Source: Hofstenia miamia
Lineage: Eukaryota > Xenacoelomorpha > Acoela > Hofsteniidae
NCBI GenBank assembly: GCA_900660155.1
Contig: CABFPE010000429.1
Coordinates: 298,068 to 362,067 of the forward strand
Length of the DNA stretch: 64,000 bases
Direction of reading: 5' to 3'
Positions 60,701 to 64,000 of this stretch are shown one piece after another (position 1 is the stretch's first letter; every line of letters starts with the position of its first letter). The translations under genes were made by a program, and so were the position numbers. Below the pieces are notes generated by a model, which worked only from the letters and a program-made list of their open reading frames with translations, ran no database searches and had not been told where the DNA came from.

Positions 60701-63592
60701 TAATTTTCTGAAAGGACATAATTTATAATGGTATTAAACTTTAACATATAAAAATGGCCGAGAAAACCCGTATAAGACCTTCACACCCGACCCATGCAAA
60801 ATTTACATTCAAATCCAAATCGATCAATCCCTGAAATAAAGGATTTAGCAGTTAATTTTCATTGTGTTCCATTGATTTTCAGAAACATTAGATTCTCAAC
60901 AGTTTTGAGTTGTAATCTACTTCTTAGTTTTGTAATGGTGAAGCCTACAAACAACCTTATGATCACTTTGGAGTGAGGATGATCTAATAACAAACACATT
61001 TCTGGCTATTGCAGTATGTTTCACGTGAAAATTATTCTCGATACATTTTCAATTACTTATTGCAAGGCCCTGCTTATTGCCCTATGGTACTCCAGTATAA
61101 GTAGGCATCGATTTTGTTGGTCGCAACTCAAAGTTGCTTGTCAATTTTCAATATTATTTAAATTACTAAAGTTTAAGTTTTCTGCTAAAATATGTATGAC
61201 CTATATTTTTTATTTAAATTGACCCAGCCAAACTCGACTCGACCCGACCCTACTCCACACAATAATAACTTCAACATATGTAATCCGACCTATTTTATTT
61301 CGCTCAAAACAGTGACAAACTCACCCGGTTTCGCATCGACACGACCTGCTTGCAACTCTGTTCAAACCAATGTAAATGCACTCGTTTTATATGATAACTT
61401 AAATCGTATGGTTTACATCTTATAACTTAATTATTGTGATTTTTCGCAACCATTTGCTCATAAAACTTACGAAACAATTAGTGATAATGTTATATGCAAA
61501 GAACAAAAATTCAAATTTTTGTTCGTTCCAACGAACAGAAATTTATGAAACAACATGGCCATTTTTGTACATTTTATGAAATTTTTAAGTGTTTTGGTAA
61601 GACATTTGTATTAAGATATACATAATGCTAATGAAAATAATTACAAACAAATATACCAATAGTTAATAGCAATTCTAAAAAAAAAATATGATATATAATT
61701 TTTAGATAGTAAATTGTCATTATAGGCTAAAGAAAATTACTTATTTAATAACATATAAACAACAAAACCAACAAACTGTAAGAAACAGTATTTCATTTTT
61801 GATATGGAAGCAACGATATTAACCACTAAAACAGATTTTCCCTAAAATTTCACTTCGCTTTTTAATTTCCTTTGTCTTTTTCATTGTAATGAACAGTGAC
61901 CAGAAAAAGGTTACAGAACCCATCTTACCAAATTTGGTTTTTTCCCATCAAGATAACTTTAATTGATGATATTTTGCCTAAACCAAGGTTGTGGTGAGCG
62001 GAACAGTTGCGCGCCTATGCACGCAACTTTACAATCCCACCATTATATCATATTTTGTATTTCTTCAAGAAAATATTTCGTAATAAACTAATAAAATTTA
62101 ATCACATAATTTCAAAGGAATCCCTGTTTTTATGGAAATGATGAGATATGTTTGAAAATAATAATTAGAAGGGCTCGAAGCTGGCAGTATGGGCTATTTA
62201 ACAATCGAATCAAAGGTTGGAAGACTTTCGTCAACTTAAATATGCATTAATTTACTTATTTTAGATGTTAATTTTAAAGCATCCAACATACAGTTTTTAA
62301 ATTTAGACATTGCCTTATTTCCATCCTTCTAAGATTTGGATCTGGGCGCTTACAGTTTGCTATTATTAAGTTTGTTTTTCATCAACTAACTGAGATAAGT
62401 TTACGAATGTAAATGAGTGTGAAATGTGAGCACTGCTAAAGGTTACCAATTGTTTCATTTTTTAGAGAATGCTGCGAGTTTCTTACTTAAAGAATAATCT
62501 AATTTACATTATGCTAATGCTGCTTCGACCTTGCACTTTGCTGTAAAGAAGTACCTGCGCTCTTTCAACTGTTAAAGAGACCTTGTTACCAATTTGTTTT
62601 CACATATTAAAAACTGTTTTCAATTTCAACTAAATTATGCGGTTTTTGAAGCTGTTCAAACTCGAAAATTCTATTTGAGTGTAAAACTTCCATAGCTAAC
62701 TGCATTCATCATGTGGATACAGAAACAGTGCAAGAGTGACAAAGTCTCTCTTTATTTCTCTCTAAATTAGGGGGTAACTTACTATTCTCTGTAAGTGAAG
62801 AGTGATCTGGTTTCAATTTAGAGTTTATGACCTCCAGGCCCCCTTCGGAGGTACGCCACTGGTACAAGATTGCACCGTTTATCAACAAACGATTTTGCAC
62901 TATTTATGCATCAGTGAAAAAATCCTTCTAAGGCATATTTCAACTTCACAGAATTTTTGGAAATTATTGATATTTCTGCATAAAAAAATTATTAAGAGCC
63001 CCAATTGCACATTTTTCATTTACAAAAACTCTAATAAATAGCAAAGATGTATACACAAGTAAATTTGAGGTTTTAAAATGACTAATATGTTGGAAAGTTT
63101 CATTCTGAGCACATTTGACGTAAAAATCATTACGTATGTACAAAGCGCAAATGTCTTTGTATTTGATATGCTTTTTTCAAGTTTGTTGTTTCTGAAAAAA
63201 TAGAAATTTCCACGCAACTTTTTTCTAGTAATCATTAAGGAACCATATTTTTATAAATACAATGTCGTAAGCAGAGATTAAAGCTGGCTCTGGCTGATAT
63301 TTTAGGCGGAAATATAGAATTAAAATATTGACTGTTCCAGATTCCAATCGTTTGAAATGAGTCTCATAGTGACGTTCAATAGCTTATATTTAGATTACAA
63401 TTTTTTCTAACTTTTATCGTTTTCGGCTTCGTGAAATTTTCTTTTTGTACATGGTTAGAGATTGAAAAATTATATTTTAGCTAGTCAAAGCAGTTATTCA
63501 GTTTTTCGAAGTTAGTTTTGGTGGAATAGTTTTTGGAGTGTTTTTTGGAATTCTATCATCATTTACTACCAAATTCACCACAAATGTTCGAG
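16504..63592 (+). CDS. slc9a: Na+/H+ exchanger (SLC9/NHE family), 5' half of gene, nine exons
   Basis: The product is a membrane antiporter that swaps cytosolic H+ for extracellular Na+. Coding exons: 16504-16684, 43548-43593, 43637-43747, 47377-47458, 47503-47530, 48161-48273, 48824-48899, 48942-49012, 63481-63592. All junctions are GT..AG and every phase matches, giving 273 residues. Visible family hallmarks: signal peptide (1-18), IAKIGF (58-62), FPESCLLIV (72-80), the amiloride-site motif [12 protein letters not shown] (105-116), [12 protein letters not shown] (132-143), [12 protein letters not shown] (181-192), [16 protein letters not shown] (206-221; ND is the ion-binding pair) and [15 protein letters not shown]. 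The start is set by an in-frame stop at 16498-16500. About half the transporter core is present; the remaining core helices and the regulatory tail lie beyond the window. It most resembles plasma-membrane NHE1-5 types; the paralogue cannot be assigned. Confidence 0.93.
18124..18156. repeat. (AT)n microsatellite
   Basis: An uninterrupted AT dinucleotide run of about 16 units in intron 1. Confidence 0.9.
18775..19735. mobile_element. Candidate hAT-like non-autonomous element
   Basis: The left end reads AGAGTTGCTCACAGCCCGAT, then GGCCGACCGGTG. The right end, reverse-complemented, reads AGAATTGCACACCACCTGAC, then GACCGGCTCGG. The two are imperfect inverted repeats in otherwise A+T-rich DNA. Inside are further CGG/CCGG-rich islands (about 18800-18880 and 19180-19380). 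No transposase frame is seen. The borders are approximate and no target-site duplication is convincing, so the superfamily is a guess. Confidence 0.4.
20055..20110 (+). repeat. Likely transposon terminus (CAGGGACGGATTTAGGATT)
   Basis: A GC-richer word set typical of transposon ends stands out from A+T-rich intron 1 at 20056. It resembles the 'CAGTGGCGTA..' type starts at 35511 and 62855 in style. No partner end was located. Confidence 0.25.
22495..22680. repeat. GGGACC/ACTGGG-rich diverged repeat
   Basis: Four or five words of the type TGGGACCA, AACTGGGA and GACTGGGGCC occur within 190 bp. Their reverse complements recur at 14380-14600. This suggests an old, decayed low-copy repeat or minisatellite present in both places in opposite orientation. 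Confidence 0.3.
24702..24735. repeat. (AT)n microsatellite
   Basis: An AT dinucleotide run of about 17 units. Confidence 0.9.
25599..26372 (+). repeat. 387-bp tandem duplication
   Basis: Unit 1 is 25599-25985 and unit 2 is 25986-26372; both start TAAGACGCTAAGC and end CCAGTTTTAG. I saw only about three single-base differences (for example ATCTC/GTCTC and CAGTCGG/CAGTAGG) and no indel, so the event is recent. There is no open reading frame of note. It is either a genuine young duplication or an allelic overlap joined end to end. Confidence 0.9.
26373..29664 (+). other. Intron 1, A+T-rich, no gene recognised
   Basis: It contains an (AT)n run at 27704-27726 and a smaller one near 28083-28100. 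Frames 26953-27186, 27529-27807 (partly translating the AT run) and 29268-29459 have no recognisable domain. Confidence 0.4.
29665..30483 (-). mobile_element. Tc1-like DNA transposon remnant, TA-flanked
   Basis: TA target duplications (29665-29666, 30482-30483) bound inverted repeats CAGTACTGGAAATATGTATT on the left and, reverse-complemented, CAGTACTGGAAAAAAGAATT on the right; similarity continues through 'TTCGACTACC/TTCGGCCACC'. The minus strand near 30020-30105 reads [19 protein letters not shown], the C-terminal helix of Tc1 transposases (L-W-x-x-I-x-x-E-W/F-x-x-I-P). At about 815 bp it is roughly half the usual length, so the transposase gene has a large internal loss and is inactive. The ends are well kept. 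Confidence 0.75.
30484..34394 (+). other. Intron 1, A+T-rich with scraps of repeats
   Basis: At 30575-30645 a short GC-richer segment is bounded by AGTACC and GGTACT, its ends being CCAGG...CCTGG; it may be a degenerate transposon scrap. The runs at 31765-31830 and 31970-32060 are likewise GC-richer. The overlapping frames at 33569-33872 on both strands are each under 80 codons and show no family signature. Confidence 0.35.
34255..34393. mobile_element. hAT-like terminus with a cluster of GCTGTTAACAGC palindromes
   Basis: The right border TTTGCCACCCCTG (34380-34392) reads CAGGGGTGGCAAA on the other strand, the standard hAT terminal repeat. The left side shows only a weak counterpart (GGTGGTAAC, 34258-34266). 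Between them lie perfect palindromes GCTGTTAACAGC at 34275-34286 and 34318-34329, imperfect ones at 34291-34308 and 34339-34360, and a half site near 34368-34376. hAT elements commonly carry sub-terminal repeats that bind the transposase; this miniature element may consist of little else. Confidence 0.55.
34395..34830 (+). repeat. Dispersed repeat, copy 3
   Basis: It begins ATAACTCATGAACTAATAAG, then GATAGAGGAGCATCTCC, a GC-richer block with GACTTTGCACACAGCACTCT and CAATAGGTTT, then 'cttcagacacaacagtacactttacagcaaat'. The order is the same as at 7140-7560. The distal part (34700-34820) also matches 4540-4690. Longest copy seen; no coding frame. Confidence 0.5.
34831..37036 (+). other. Intron 1, no gene recognised
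   Basis: At 35505-35580 a GC-richer run begins CACTGGCGTCAAACTTGAAG and ends in T-rich sequence, in the style of transposon ends. The minus-strand frame 36334-35957 is the longest open frame in the intron at 125 codons. It is rich in hydrophobic and aromatic residues without a domain pattern and may be chance; I do not call it a gene. Confidence 0.35.
37037..37066 (+). mobile_element. Helitron-like 3' terminus
   Basis: CCTGTGC-ATC-GCACGGG (37038-37054) forms a 7-bp stem, one pair being G-T, with a 3-nt loop. Seven bases later comes CTAG followed by T (37062-37066). A GC-rich hairpin 5-15 nt before a CTRR end inserted next to T is the hallmark of Helitron 3' ends. The 5' end (a TC start) was not located, so the length is unknown; the element would extend leftwards. 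Confidence 0.5.
37999..38016 (+). mobile_element. CACTAG-family MITE, left end only
   Basis: TTAACACTAGAACTGC is identical to the left border of the MITE at 54422, with TTAA at 37999-38002. No matching right end follows within the next few hundred bases, so it is a truncated or highly diverged copy. Confidence 0.5.
38507..38536. repeat. (AT)n microsatellite
   Basis: An AT run of about 15 units. Confidence 0.9.
41242..41650 (+). mobile_element. mariner-like transposon, 5' part (DNA-binding domain)
   Basis: TA followed by CAGGGTGGTTCCGATGTG (41242-41261) looks like a mariner/Tc1 terminus. Downstream, near 41420-41470, the plus strand reads [20 protein letters not shown], then [16 protein letters not shown]. 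The latter matches the mariner linker 'R-x-G-R-P-x-x-x-x-D-D' between the two helix-turn-helix units. Stops interrupt the frame and the catalytic part is absent, so it is a truncated, dead copy. Confidence 0.55.
41690..41970. mobile_element. hAT-like non-autonomous fragment
   Basis: The start TAGGGCTGTGCGAATATTCG is typical of hAT ends, followed by TACTCGATACTCGAG. Near 41930-41955 a TACTCGATACTGAATT run forms the other side. Repeated TCGA/ATTCG words make it distinct from the intron background. Borders and target duplication are not certain. Confidence 0.4.
43548..43593 (+). CDS. slc9a: NHE exon 2 (46 bp)
   Basis: It starts in phase 1 after ATTTTTTTAG and encodes (G)[14 protein letters not shown] plus two bases of the next Cys codon. 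The motif fits the NHE 'K-I-G-F-H...P-E-S-C' region, where the first cytoplasmic loop meets the next helix. The donor is GTACGT at 43594. The exon lies 26.9 kb downstream of exon 1. Its identity rests on the perfect phase fit and the FPESC motif spread over this exon and the next. Confidence 0.88.
43594..43636 (+). other. Mini-intron 2 (43 bp)
   Basis: GTACGT...GTGTTTAG, 43 bp, separating the TG of the Cys76 codon from its third base. Removing it restores FPES-C-LLIV. Retention would shift the frame. Confidence 0.88.
43637..43747 (+). CDS. slc9a: NHE exon 3: amiloride-site helix
   Basis: 111 bp, residues 77-112 with split codons at both ends. It encodes [13 protein letters not shown], a membrane helix, then a short polar loop, then [13 protein letters not shown]. 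The block F-F-L-F-L-L-P-P-I is the well-known amiloride-interacting sequence of NHE1. The donor GTAAGC starts at 43748. The last Pro codon is completed by the first base of exon 4, 3.6 kb away. Confidence 0.92.
43748..47376 (+). other. Intron 3 (3,629 bp)
   Basis: A+T-rich DNA. Near 43900-44220 are scraps of GC-richer sequence (CCGTCGCACCGGGCCTCC, CGGCCCCAAC, GCCGCCACTGCCGGGCC) with several AGGCCT words, including a near-palindrome at 44201-44222. They look like decayed transposon ends. A similar short GC-rich run lies at 46928-46980. The open frames 44853-45062 (-), 45036-45302 (+) and 46922-47200 (+) match no family that I recognise. Confidence 0.5.
47377..47458 (+). CDS. slc9a: NHE exon 4
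   Basis: 82 bp; the first base completes Pro113, then residues 114-140 follow. It encodes [17 protein letters not shown] and GTILLFAVI, matching the NHE 'P-P-I-I-L-(D/E)-x-A-x-x-(L/M)-x-x-R-x-F-x-x-N-x-G-T-I-L-x-x-A-V' segment. The acceptor is ATAATTTAG and the donor GTATGA at 47459. Confidence 0.92.
47459..47502 (+). other. Mini-intron 4 (44 bp)
   Basis: GTATGA...TTTTGTTTAG, 44 bp, phase 0. Without splicing the frame hits TGA at once. Its removal joins FAVI to GTLINCF, which is the expected NHE order (A-V-V-G-T-L-W-N). Confidence 0.88.
47503..47530 (+). CDS. slc9a: NHE microexon 5 (28 bp)
   Basis: It encodes GTLINCFLM plus the first base of Gly150. This fills exactly the 'G-T-L-W-N-x-x-x-x-G' gap that would otherwise be missing between exons 4 and 6. 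It lies between a TTTGTTTAG acceptor and a GTATTA donor. GTL followed by N is the diagnostic part. The phases agree with both neighbours. Confidence 0.85.
47531..48160 (+). other. Intron 5 (630 bp), carrying a MITE
   Basis: GTATTA donor and TTTGTTTAG acceptor, phase 1. About a quarter of it is the TTAA-flanked MITE at 47833-47992; the rest is plain A+T-rich sequence. Confidence 0.8.
47833..47992 (+). mobile_element. TTAA-flanked MITE, CACTAG-end family, copy 1
   Basis: TTAA at both borders (47833-47836, 47989-47992). The ends are CACTAGAAC on the left and GTTTCTAGTG on the right, an inverted repeat of about 9-10 bp. The interior shares 'agcactccttgagaatatattta', 'caaattcaatgagatta' and 'ggtcattttgacctat' with the longer copy at 54422. 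It is non-coding. TTAA target sites point to the piggyBac superfamily, although the ends differ from the CCCTATT family at 10554. At 160 bp it is an internally shortened copy. Confidence 0.75.
48161..48273 (+). CDS. slc9a: NHE exon 6: SAVDPVA helix
   Basis: 113 bp, completing Gly150 and encoding residues 151-187: [10 protein letters not shown], a short loop, then [17 protein letters not shown]. The A-V-D-P-V-A motif with its Asp (184 here) is a core conserved site of cation/proton antiporters. The donor is GTAAGA at 48274 and the phase is 0, so exon 7 begins directly with VLAIF. Confidence 0.93.
48274..48823 (+). other. Intron 6 (550 bp)
   Basis: GTAAGA donor and TTTTTATAG acceptor. It contains a copy of the dispersed repeat at about 48590-48720 and otherwise nothing notable. 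Confidence 0.75.
48590..48720 (+). repeat. Dispersed repeat, copy 4
   Basis: TTTAAACGCTAATAACTCAC followed by 'taagtaatagagatatctaaaacctga' matches the starts at 34395 and 8783. The downstream part (about 48650-48720) is only weakly related to the other copies. Confidence 0.45.
48824..48899 (+). CDS. slc9a: NHE exon 7: FGESLLN helix
   Basis: 76 bp, residues 188-212: [11 protein letters not shown], then [13 protein letters not shown]. Glu208 (the E of FGES) and Asn212 are the equivalents of conserved NHE residues lining the ion path. The exon ends one base into the Asp213 codon. The donor is GTATGA at 48900. Confidence 0.93.
48900..48941 (+). other. Mini-intron 7 (42 bp), in frame and stop-free
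   Basis: GTATGA...GAAGTATTTAG, 42 bp. It splits the Asp codon of the conserved N-D motif (AAT G|AT). The length is divisible by three and contains no stop in the reading frame. If left unspliced it would add [14 protein letters not shown] between Asn212 and Asp213. The spliced product matches the family exactly ([12 protein letters not shown]), so splicing must be the functional outcome. Confidence 0.88.
48942..49012 (+). CDS. slc9a: NHE exon 8: rest of the ND helix
   Basis: 71 bp, completing Asp213 and encoding residues 214-236: [20 protein letters not shown] and then [12 protein letters not shown] is nearly invariant in NHEs and the Asp is the transport-site acid. The donor GTTAGT starts at 49013, phase 0. 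Confidence 0.93.
49541..49640 (+). repeat. hAT-like terminus (CAGGGTTGGAAACAGGTCG)
   Basis: A GC-richer block starts CAGGGTTGGAAACAGGTCG and continues with CCGACACGATCC. The reverse complement of 60045-60071 (and of its duplicate at 61334-61360) starts CAGAGTTGCAAGCAGGTCG, so these look like ends of one family. CAGNGTTG is a common hAT end. No partner end is evident here. Confidence 0.4.
50009..50966 (+). repeat. Near-identical direct copies joined by an N
   Basis: Copy A 50009-50484 and copy B 50486-50966 both start TGTAACCCTCTAC and end CCTTATTAGCG, with one N at 50485 between them. They differ by a 7-bp gain, a 2-bp loss and a handful of substitutions, a level that fits two alleles. Most likely two overlapping contig ends from different haplotypes were placed end to end. 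Confidence 0.85.
51218..52034 (+). repeat. Second N-joined direct duplication
   Basis: Copy A 51218-51625 and copy B from 51627 both start TATCAGCCGTTTTCC and run into an (AT)n tract; the N is at 51626. The unique part (about 385 bp) looks identical. Copy A breaks off inside the AT run and copy B continues through it. This is the pattern of an assembly break at a microsatellite. Confidence 0.85.
52012..52058. repeat. (AT)n microsatellite
   Basis: An AT run of about 23 units at the left edge of the mariner remnant. Confidence 0.9.
52060..53340 (-). mobile_element. Decayed mariner-like transposon with transposase gene
   Basis: On the minus strand the parts come in order. The N-terminal helix-turn-helix is at 53230-53150 ([19 protein letters not shown]). 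The second HTH is near 52900-52780 ([20 protein letters not shown], then LANF). The catalytic end near 52410-52373 has SPDLNPLDF, whose Asp is the third of the triad. The C-terminus near 52290-52160 has [17 protein letters not shown] and NGTQFRHLL. Stops and frameshifts break the gene. (AT)n tracts abut both ends and clear inverted repeats are no longer visible. A 27-bp tandem duplication lies in the C-terminal part. Confidence 0.75.
52304..52357. repeat. 27-bp tandem duplication inside the mariner remnant
   Basis: The unit beginning GGGCTTTAAGAGTATCACTT occurs at 52304-52330 and again at 52331-52357 with no visible difference. It is a multiple of three, although the host frame is already dead. 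Confidence 0.9.
53345..53379. repeat. (AT)n microsatellite
   Basis: An imperfect AT run at the right edge of the mariner remnant. Confidence 0.85.
53401..53485. repeat. ACAAC-rich low-complexity tract
   Basis: Repeated CACAACA/GCACAAC words, degenerate, with no coding potential. Confidence 0.6.
54422..54654 (+). mobile_element. TTAA-flanked MITE, CACTAG-end family, copy 2
   Basis: TTAA borders (54422-54425, 54651-54654), left end CACTAGAACTGCGAG, right end GCCGCGTTTCTAGTG. At 233 bp it is the longest copy seen and includes a middle part (about 54555-54625, with CTGCTAGCG) missing from the 160-bp copy at 47833. Non-coding. The superfamily is piggyBac by target site. Confidence 0.8.
54781..55013 (-). 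mobile_element. Mirror image of MITE copy 2
   Basis: The exact reverse complement of 54422-54654, lying in the right arm of the palindrome. It is probably not an independent insertion. Confidence 0.8.
56820..56843. repeat. (AT)n microsatellite
   Basis: An AT run of about 12 units. Confidence 0.9.
56945..58480 (-). mobile_element. Decayed LINE, reverse-transcriptase ORF
   Basis: Minus strand, from high to low coordinates: a linker-like region ([13 protein letters not shown], 58290-58250); the RT finger at 58030-57970 ([20 protein letters not shown], matching 'W-K-x-A-x-V-x-P-x-x-K'); a [10 protein letters not shown] block near 57650 (compare G-V-P-Q-G-x-x-L-S-P); and [11 protein letters not shown] near 57560, the Y-x-D-D catalytic motif with Ser at x. 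A C-terminal open frame of 102 codons follows (57256-56948). It is broken by several stops and frameshifts. It differs clearly from the LINEs at 1-4 kb and represents another family. Confidence 0.65.
59395..61691 (+). repeat. 1,008-bp direct duplication with 281-bp spacer
   Basis: Copy A 59395-60402 and copy B 60684-61691 have a constant offset of 1,289 with no indel. The only difference I found is TG to CA at 60223-60224 versus 61512-61513. Both copies contain the same short frames and the CGACCCGACCC-rich block (around 59935-60070). The spacer 60403-60683 is unrelated to them. The boundaries lack features of a known element type. It is either a very young segmental duplication or a misplaced contig. 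Confidence 0.92.
60212..60246. repeat. Paired hairpins in the 1-kb duplication
   Basis: GAACAAAAATT-TG-AATTTTTGTTC is an 11-bp perfect inverted repeat with a 2-nt centre (60212-60235). It overlaps a second one, GTTCGTT-CC-AACGAAC. The duplicate at 61501-61535 has the same stems but centre CA, the reverse complement of TG. Confidence 0.85.
62833..62862 (-). repeat. Likely transposon terminus (CCAGTGGCGTACCTCCGAAG)
   Basis: Reverse-complemented, the GC-rich run starts CCAGTGGCGTACCTCCGAAG and continues GGGGGCCTGGAGG. Starts of the form CAGTGGCGTA are widespread ends of DNA transposons in animal genomes. A related start lies at 35511. The partner end was not found. Confidence 0.35.
63481..63592 (+). 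CDS. slc9a: NHE exon 9
   Basis: 112 bp, residues 237-273 plus one base: [20 protein letters not shown], then [17 protein letters not shown]. It matches the NHE 'F-F-V-V-x-x-G-G-x-x-x-G-x-x-x-G-x-x-x-x-F-x-x-(R/K)-F-T-x-x-(V/I)-R-V' helix. The acceptor is TATATTTTAG and the donor GTTAGT at 63593. It follows exon 8 in phase 0 after a 14.5-kb intron. The remaining exons are outside the window. Confidence 0.9.
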
Positions 63593-63945
63593 GTTAGTAG
63601 TAATAAGTTTATGCATTTTTTAAGAATACTACTGTTTGGTTTTTGTACACATTTGAATGATAAACATGTTTTCATGTTTGTTTGGGGCTTTTAAATATAT
63701 GTTTTAATACTGCTTCGCAAATTCAAAATTTTTGAAAAAATAAATTTAAAGTTGTAGTCACTAATTAATTGGAAAATTAGTAATGACCAAGTTTTAGCAA
63801 TTAATAATCTAAATTCAATATTGTATATCGTTGTTCATGCTGTAGATCAACTCTATCGCTATCAGAGAATAAAATGTCACAATATTAGAGTTTGATACTA
63901 TTCCAGTTTAAAAAACCAATTTATTTTTAAAAATATGAACATATT

Positions 63946-63949
<4 letters not shown>

Positions 63950-63980
<31 letters not shown>
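63950..63980. repeat. (AT)n microsatellite
   Basis: An AT run of about 15 units near the window end, inside intron 9. Confidence 0.9.
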
Positions 63981-63983
<3 letters not shown>

Positions 63984-64000
63984 CTAAACTCAGAAAATGC

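Larger units (their letters stand above)
49013..63480 (+). other. Intron 8 (14,468 bp), with three contig joins
   Basis: GTTAGT donor and TATATTTTAG acceptor, phase 0. It contains three single N characters (50485, 51626, 55188), each touching duplicated or mirrored sequence, plus a mariner remnant, a LINE remnant, MITEs and a 1-kb duplication. The true intron length is therefore uncertain. Regions not listed separately (for example 53380-54240, 55190-56750 and 61700-63480) show no recognised gene. Confidence 0.7.

Noticed and set aside
59395-61691. The 1,008-bp direct repeats as the two terminal repeats of an LTR-type element
   Set aside because: The repeat borders lack the usual terminal dinucleotides, the 281-bp spacer shows no element parts and no target duplication is visible. 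A plain duplication explains it better.
1-64000. CRISPR arrays, rRNA or tRNA genes, operons
   Set aside because: There are no regularly spaced repeats with unique spacers, no recognisable RNA gene and no prokaryotic gene structure; the window is eukaryotic.

Overview
This is a window of animal nuclear DNA: strongly A+T-rich, very gene-poor, with spliceosomal GT...AG introns, LINE and DNA-transposon debris, (AT)n microsatellites and three isolated N characters. One real gene is visible. It is the 5' half of a Na+/H+ exchanger (SLC9/NHE family, plasma-membrane type by similarity) on the + strand, beginning at 16504 and leaving the window after 63592. I rebuilt nine coding exons by hand. Their phases agree at every junction and together encode 273 residues of an uninterrupted NHE transporter core. 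The introns are strikingly bimodal: 26,863, 43, 3,629, 44, 630, 550, 42 and 14,468 bp. Mini-introns of 42-44 bp beside very long ones, in A+T-rich DNA, recall invertebrates such as planarian flatworms or tunicates. That is an inference; I cannot name the species.

Layout. 1-16.3 kb is intergenic or upstream DNA. It holds two LINE 3' ends facing each other with TTATC tails (1-222 and 340-1168), a longer decayed minus-strand LINE (about 1.9-3.9 kb), copies of a dispersed repeat, a piggyBac-type MITE with TTAA target sites (10554-10951) and a LINE fragment near 12.9 kb. Exon 1 (16504-16684) carries a signal peptide and the first conserved membrane segment. Intron 1 (16.7-43.5 kb) is a graveyard: a possible hAT-like element with GC-richer ends (18.8-19.7 kb), a 387-bp tandem duplication (25.6-26.4 kb), a Tc1-like remnant with intact-looking ends (29.67-30.48 kb), a cluster of GCTGTTAACAGC palindromes beside a hAT-like terminus (34.25-34.39 kb), a Helitron-like 3' end (37.04-37.07 kb), and mariner and hAT-like fragments (41.2-42.0 kb).

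Exons 2-8 are clustered at 43.5-49.0 kb and encode the amiloride-site motif, the SAVDPVA motif and the ND ion-binding motif. Intron 8 (49.0-63.5 kb) contains the three N characters. Two separate near-identical direct copies and one ends a mathematically symmetric 940-bp palindrome, so much of 50.0-55.2 kb probably reflects contig joins rather than biology. The same intron also holds a decayed mariner transposase (52.06-53.34 kb), a LINE reverse-transcriptase remnant (56.9-58.5 kb) and a 1,008-bp direct duplication (59.4-61.7 kb). Exon 9 is at 63481-63592.

The most interesting signal is a 42-bp intron that splits the codon of the conserved ion-binding Asp. It is a multiple of three and has no stop, so its retention would insert 14 residues exactly between the Asn and Asp of the ND motif. 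I found no tRNA, rRNA, CRISPR array or convincing second gene, and no undescribed multi-gene system.
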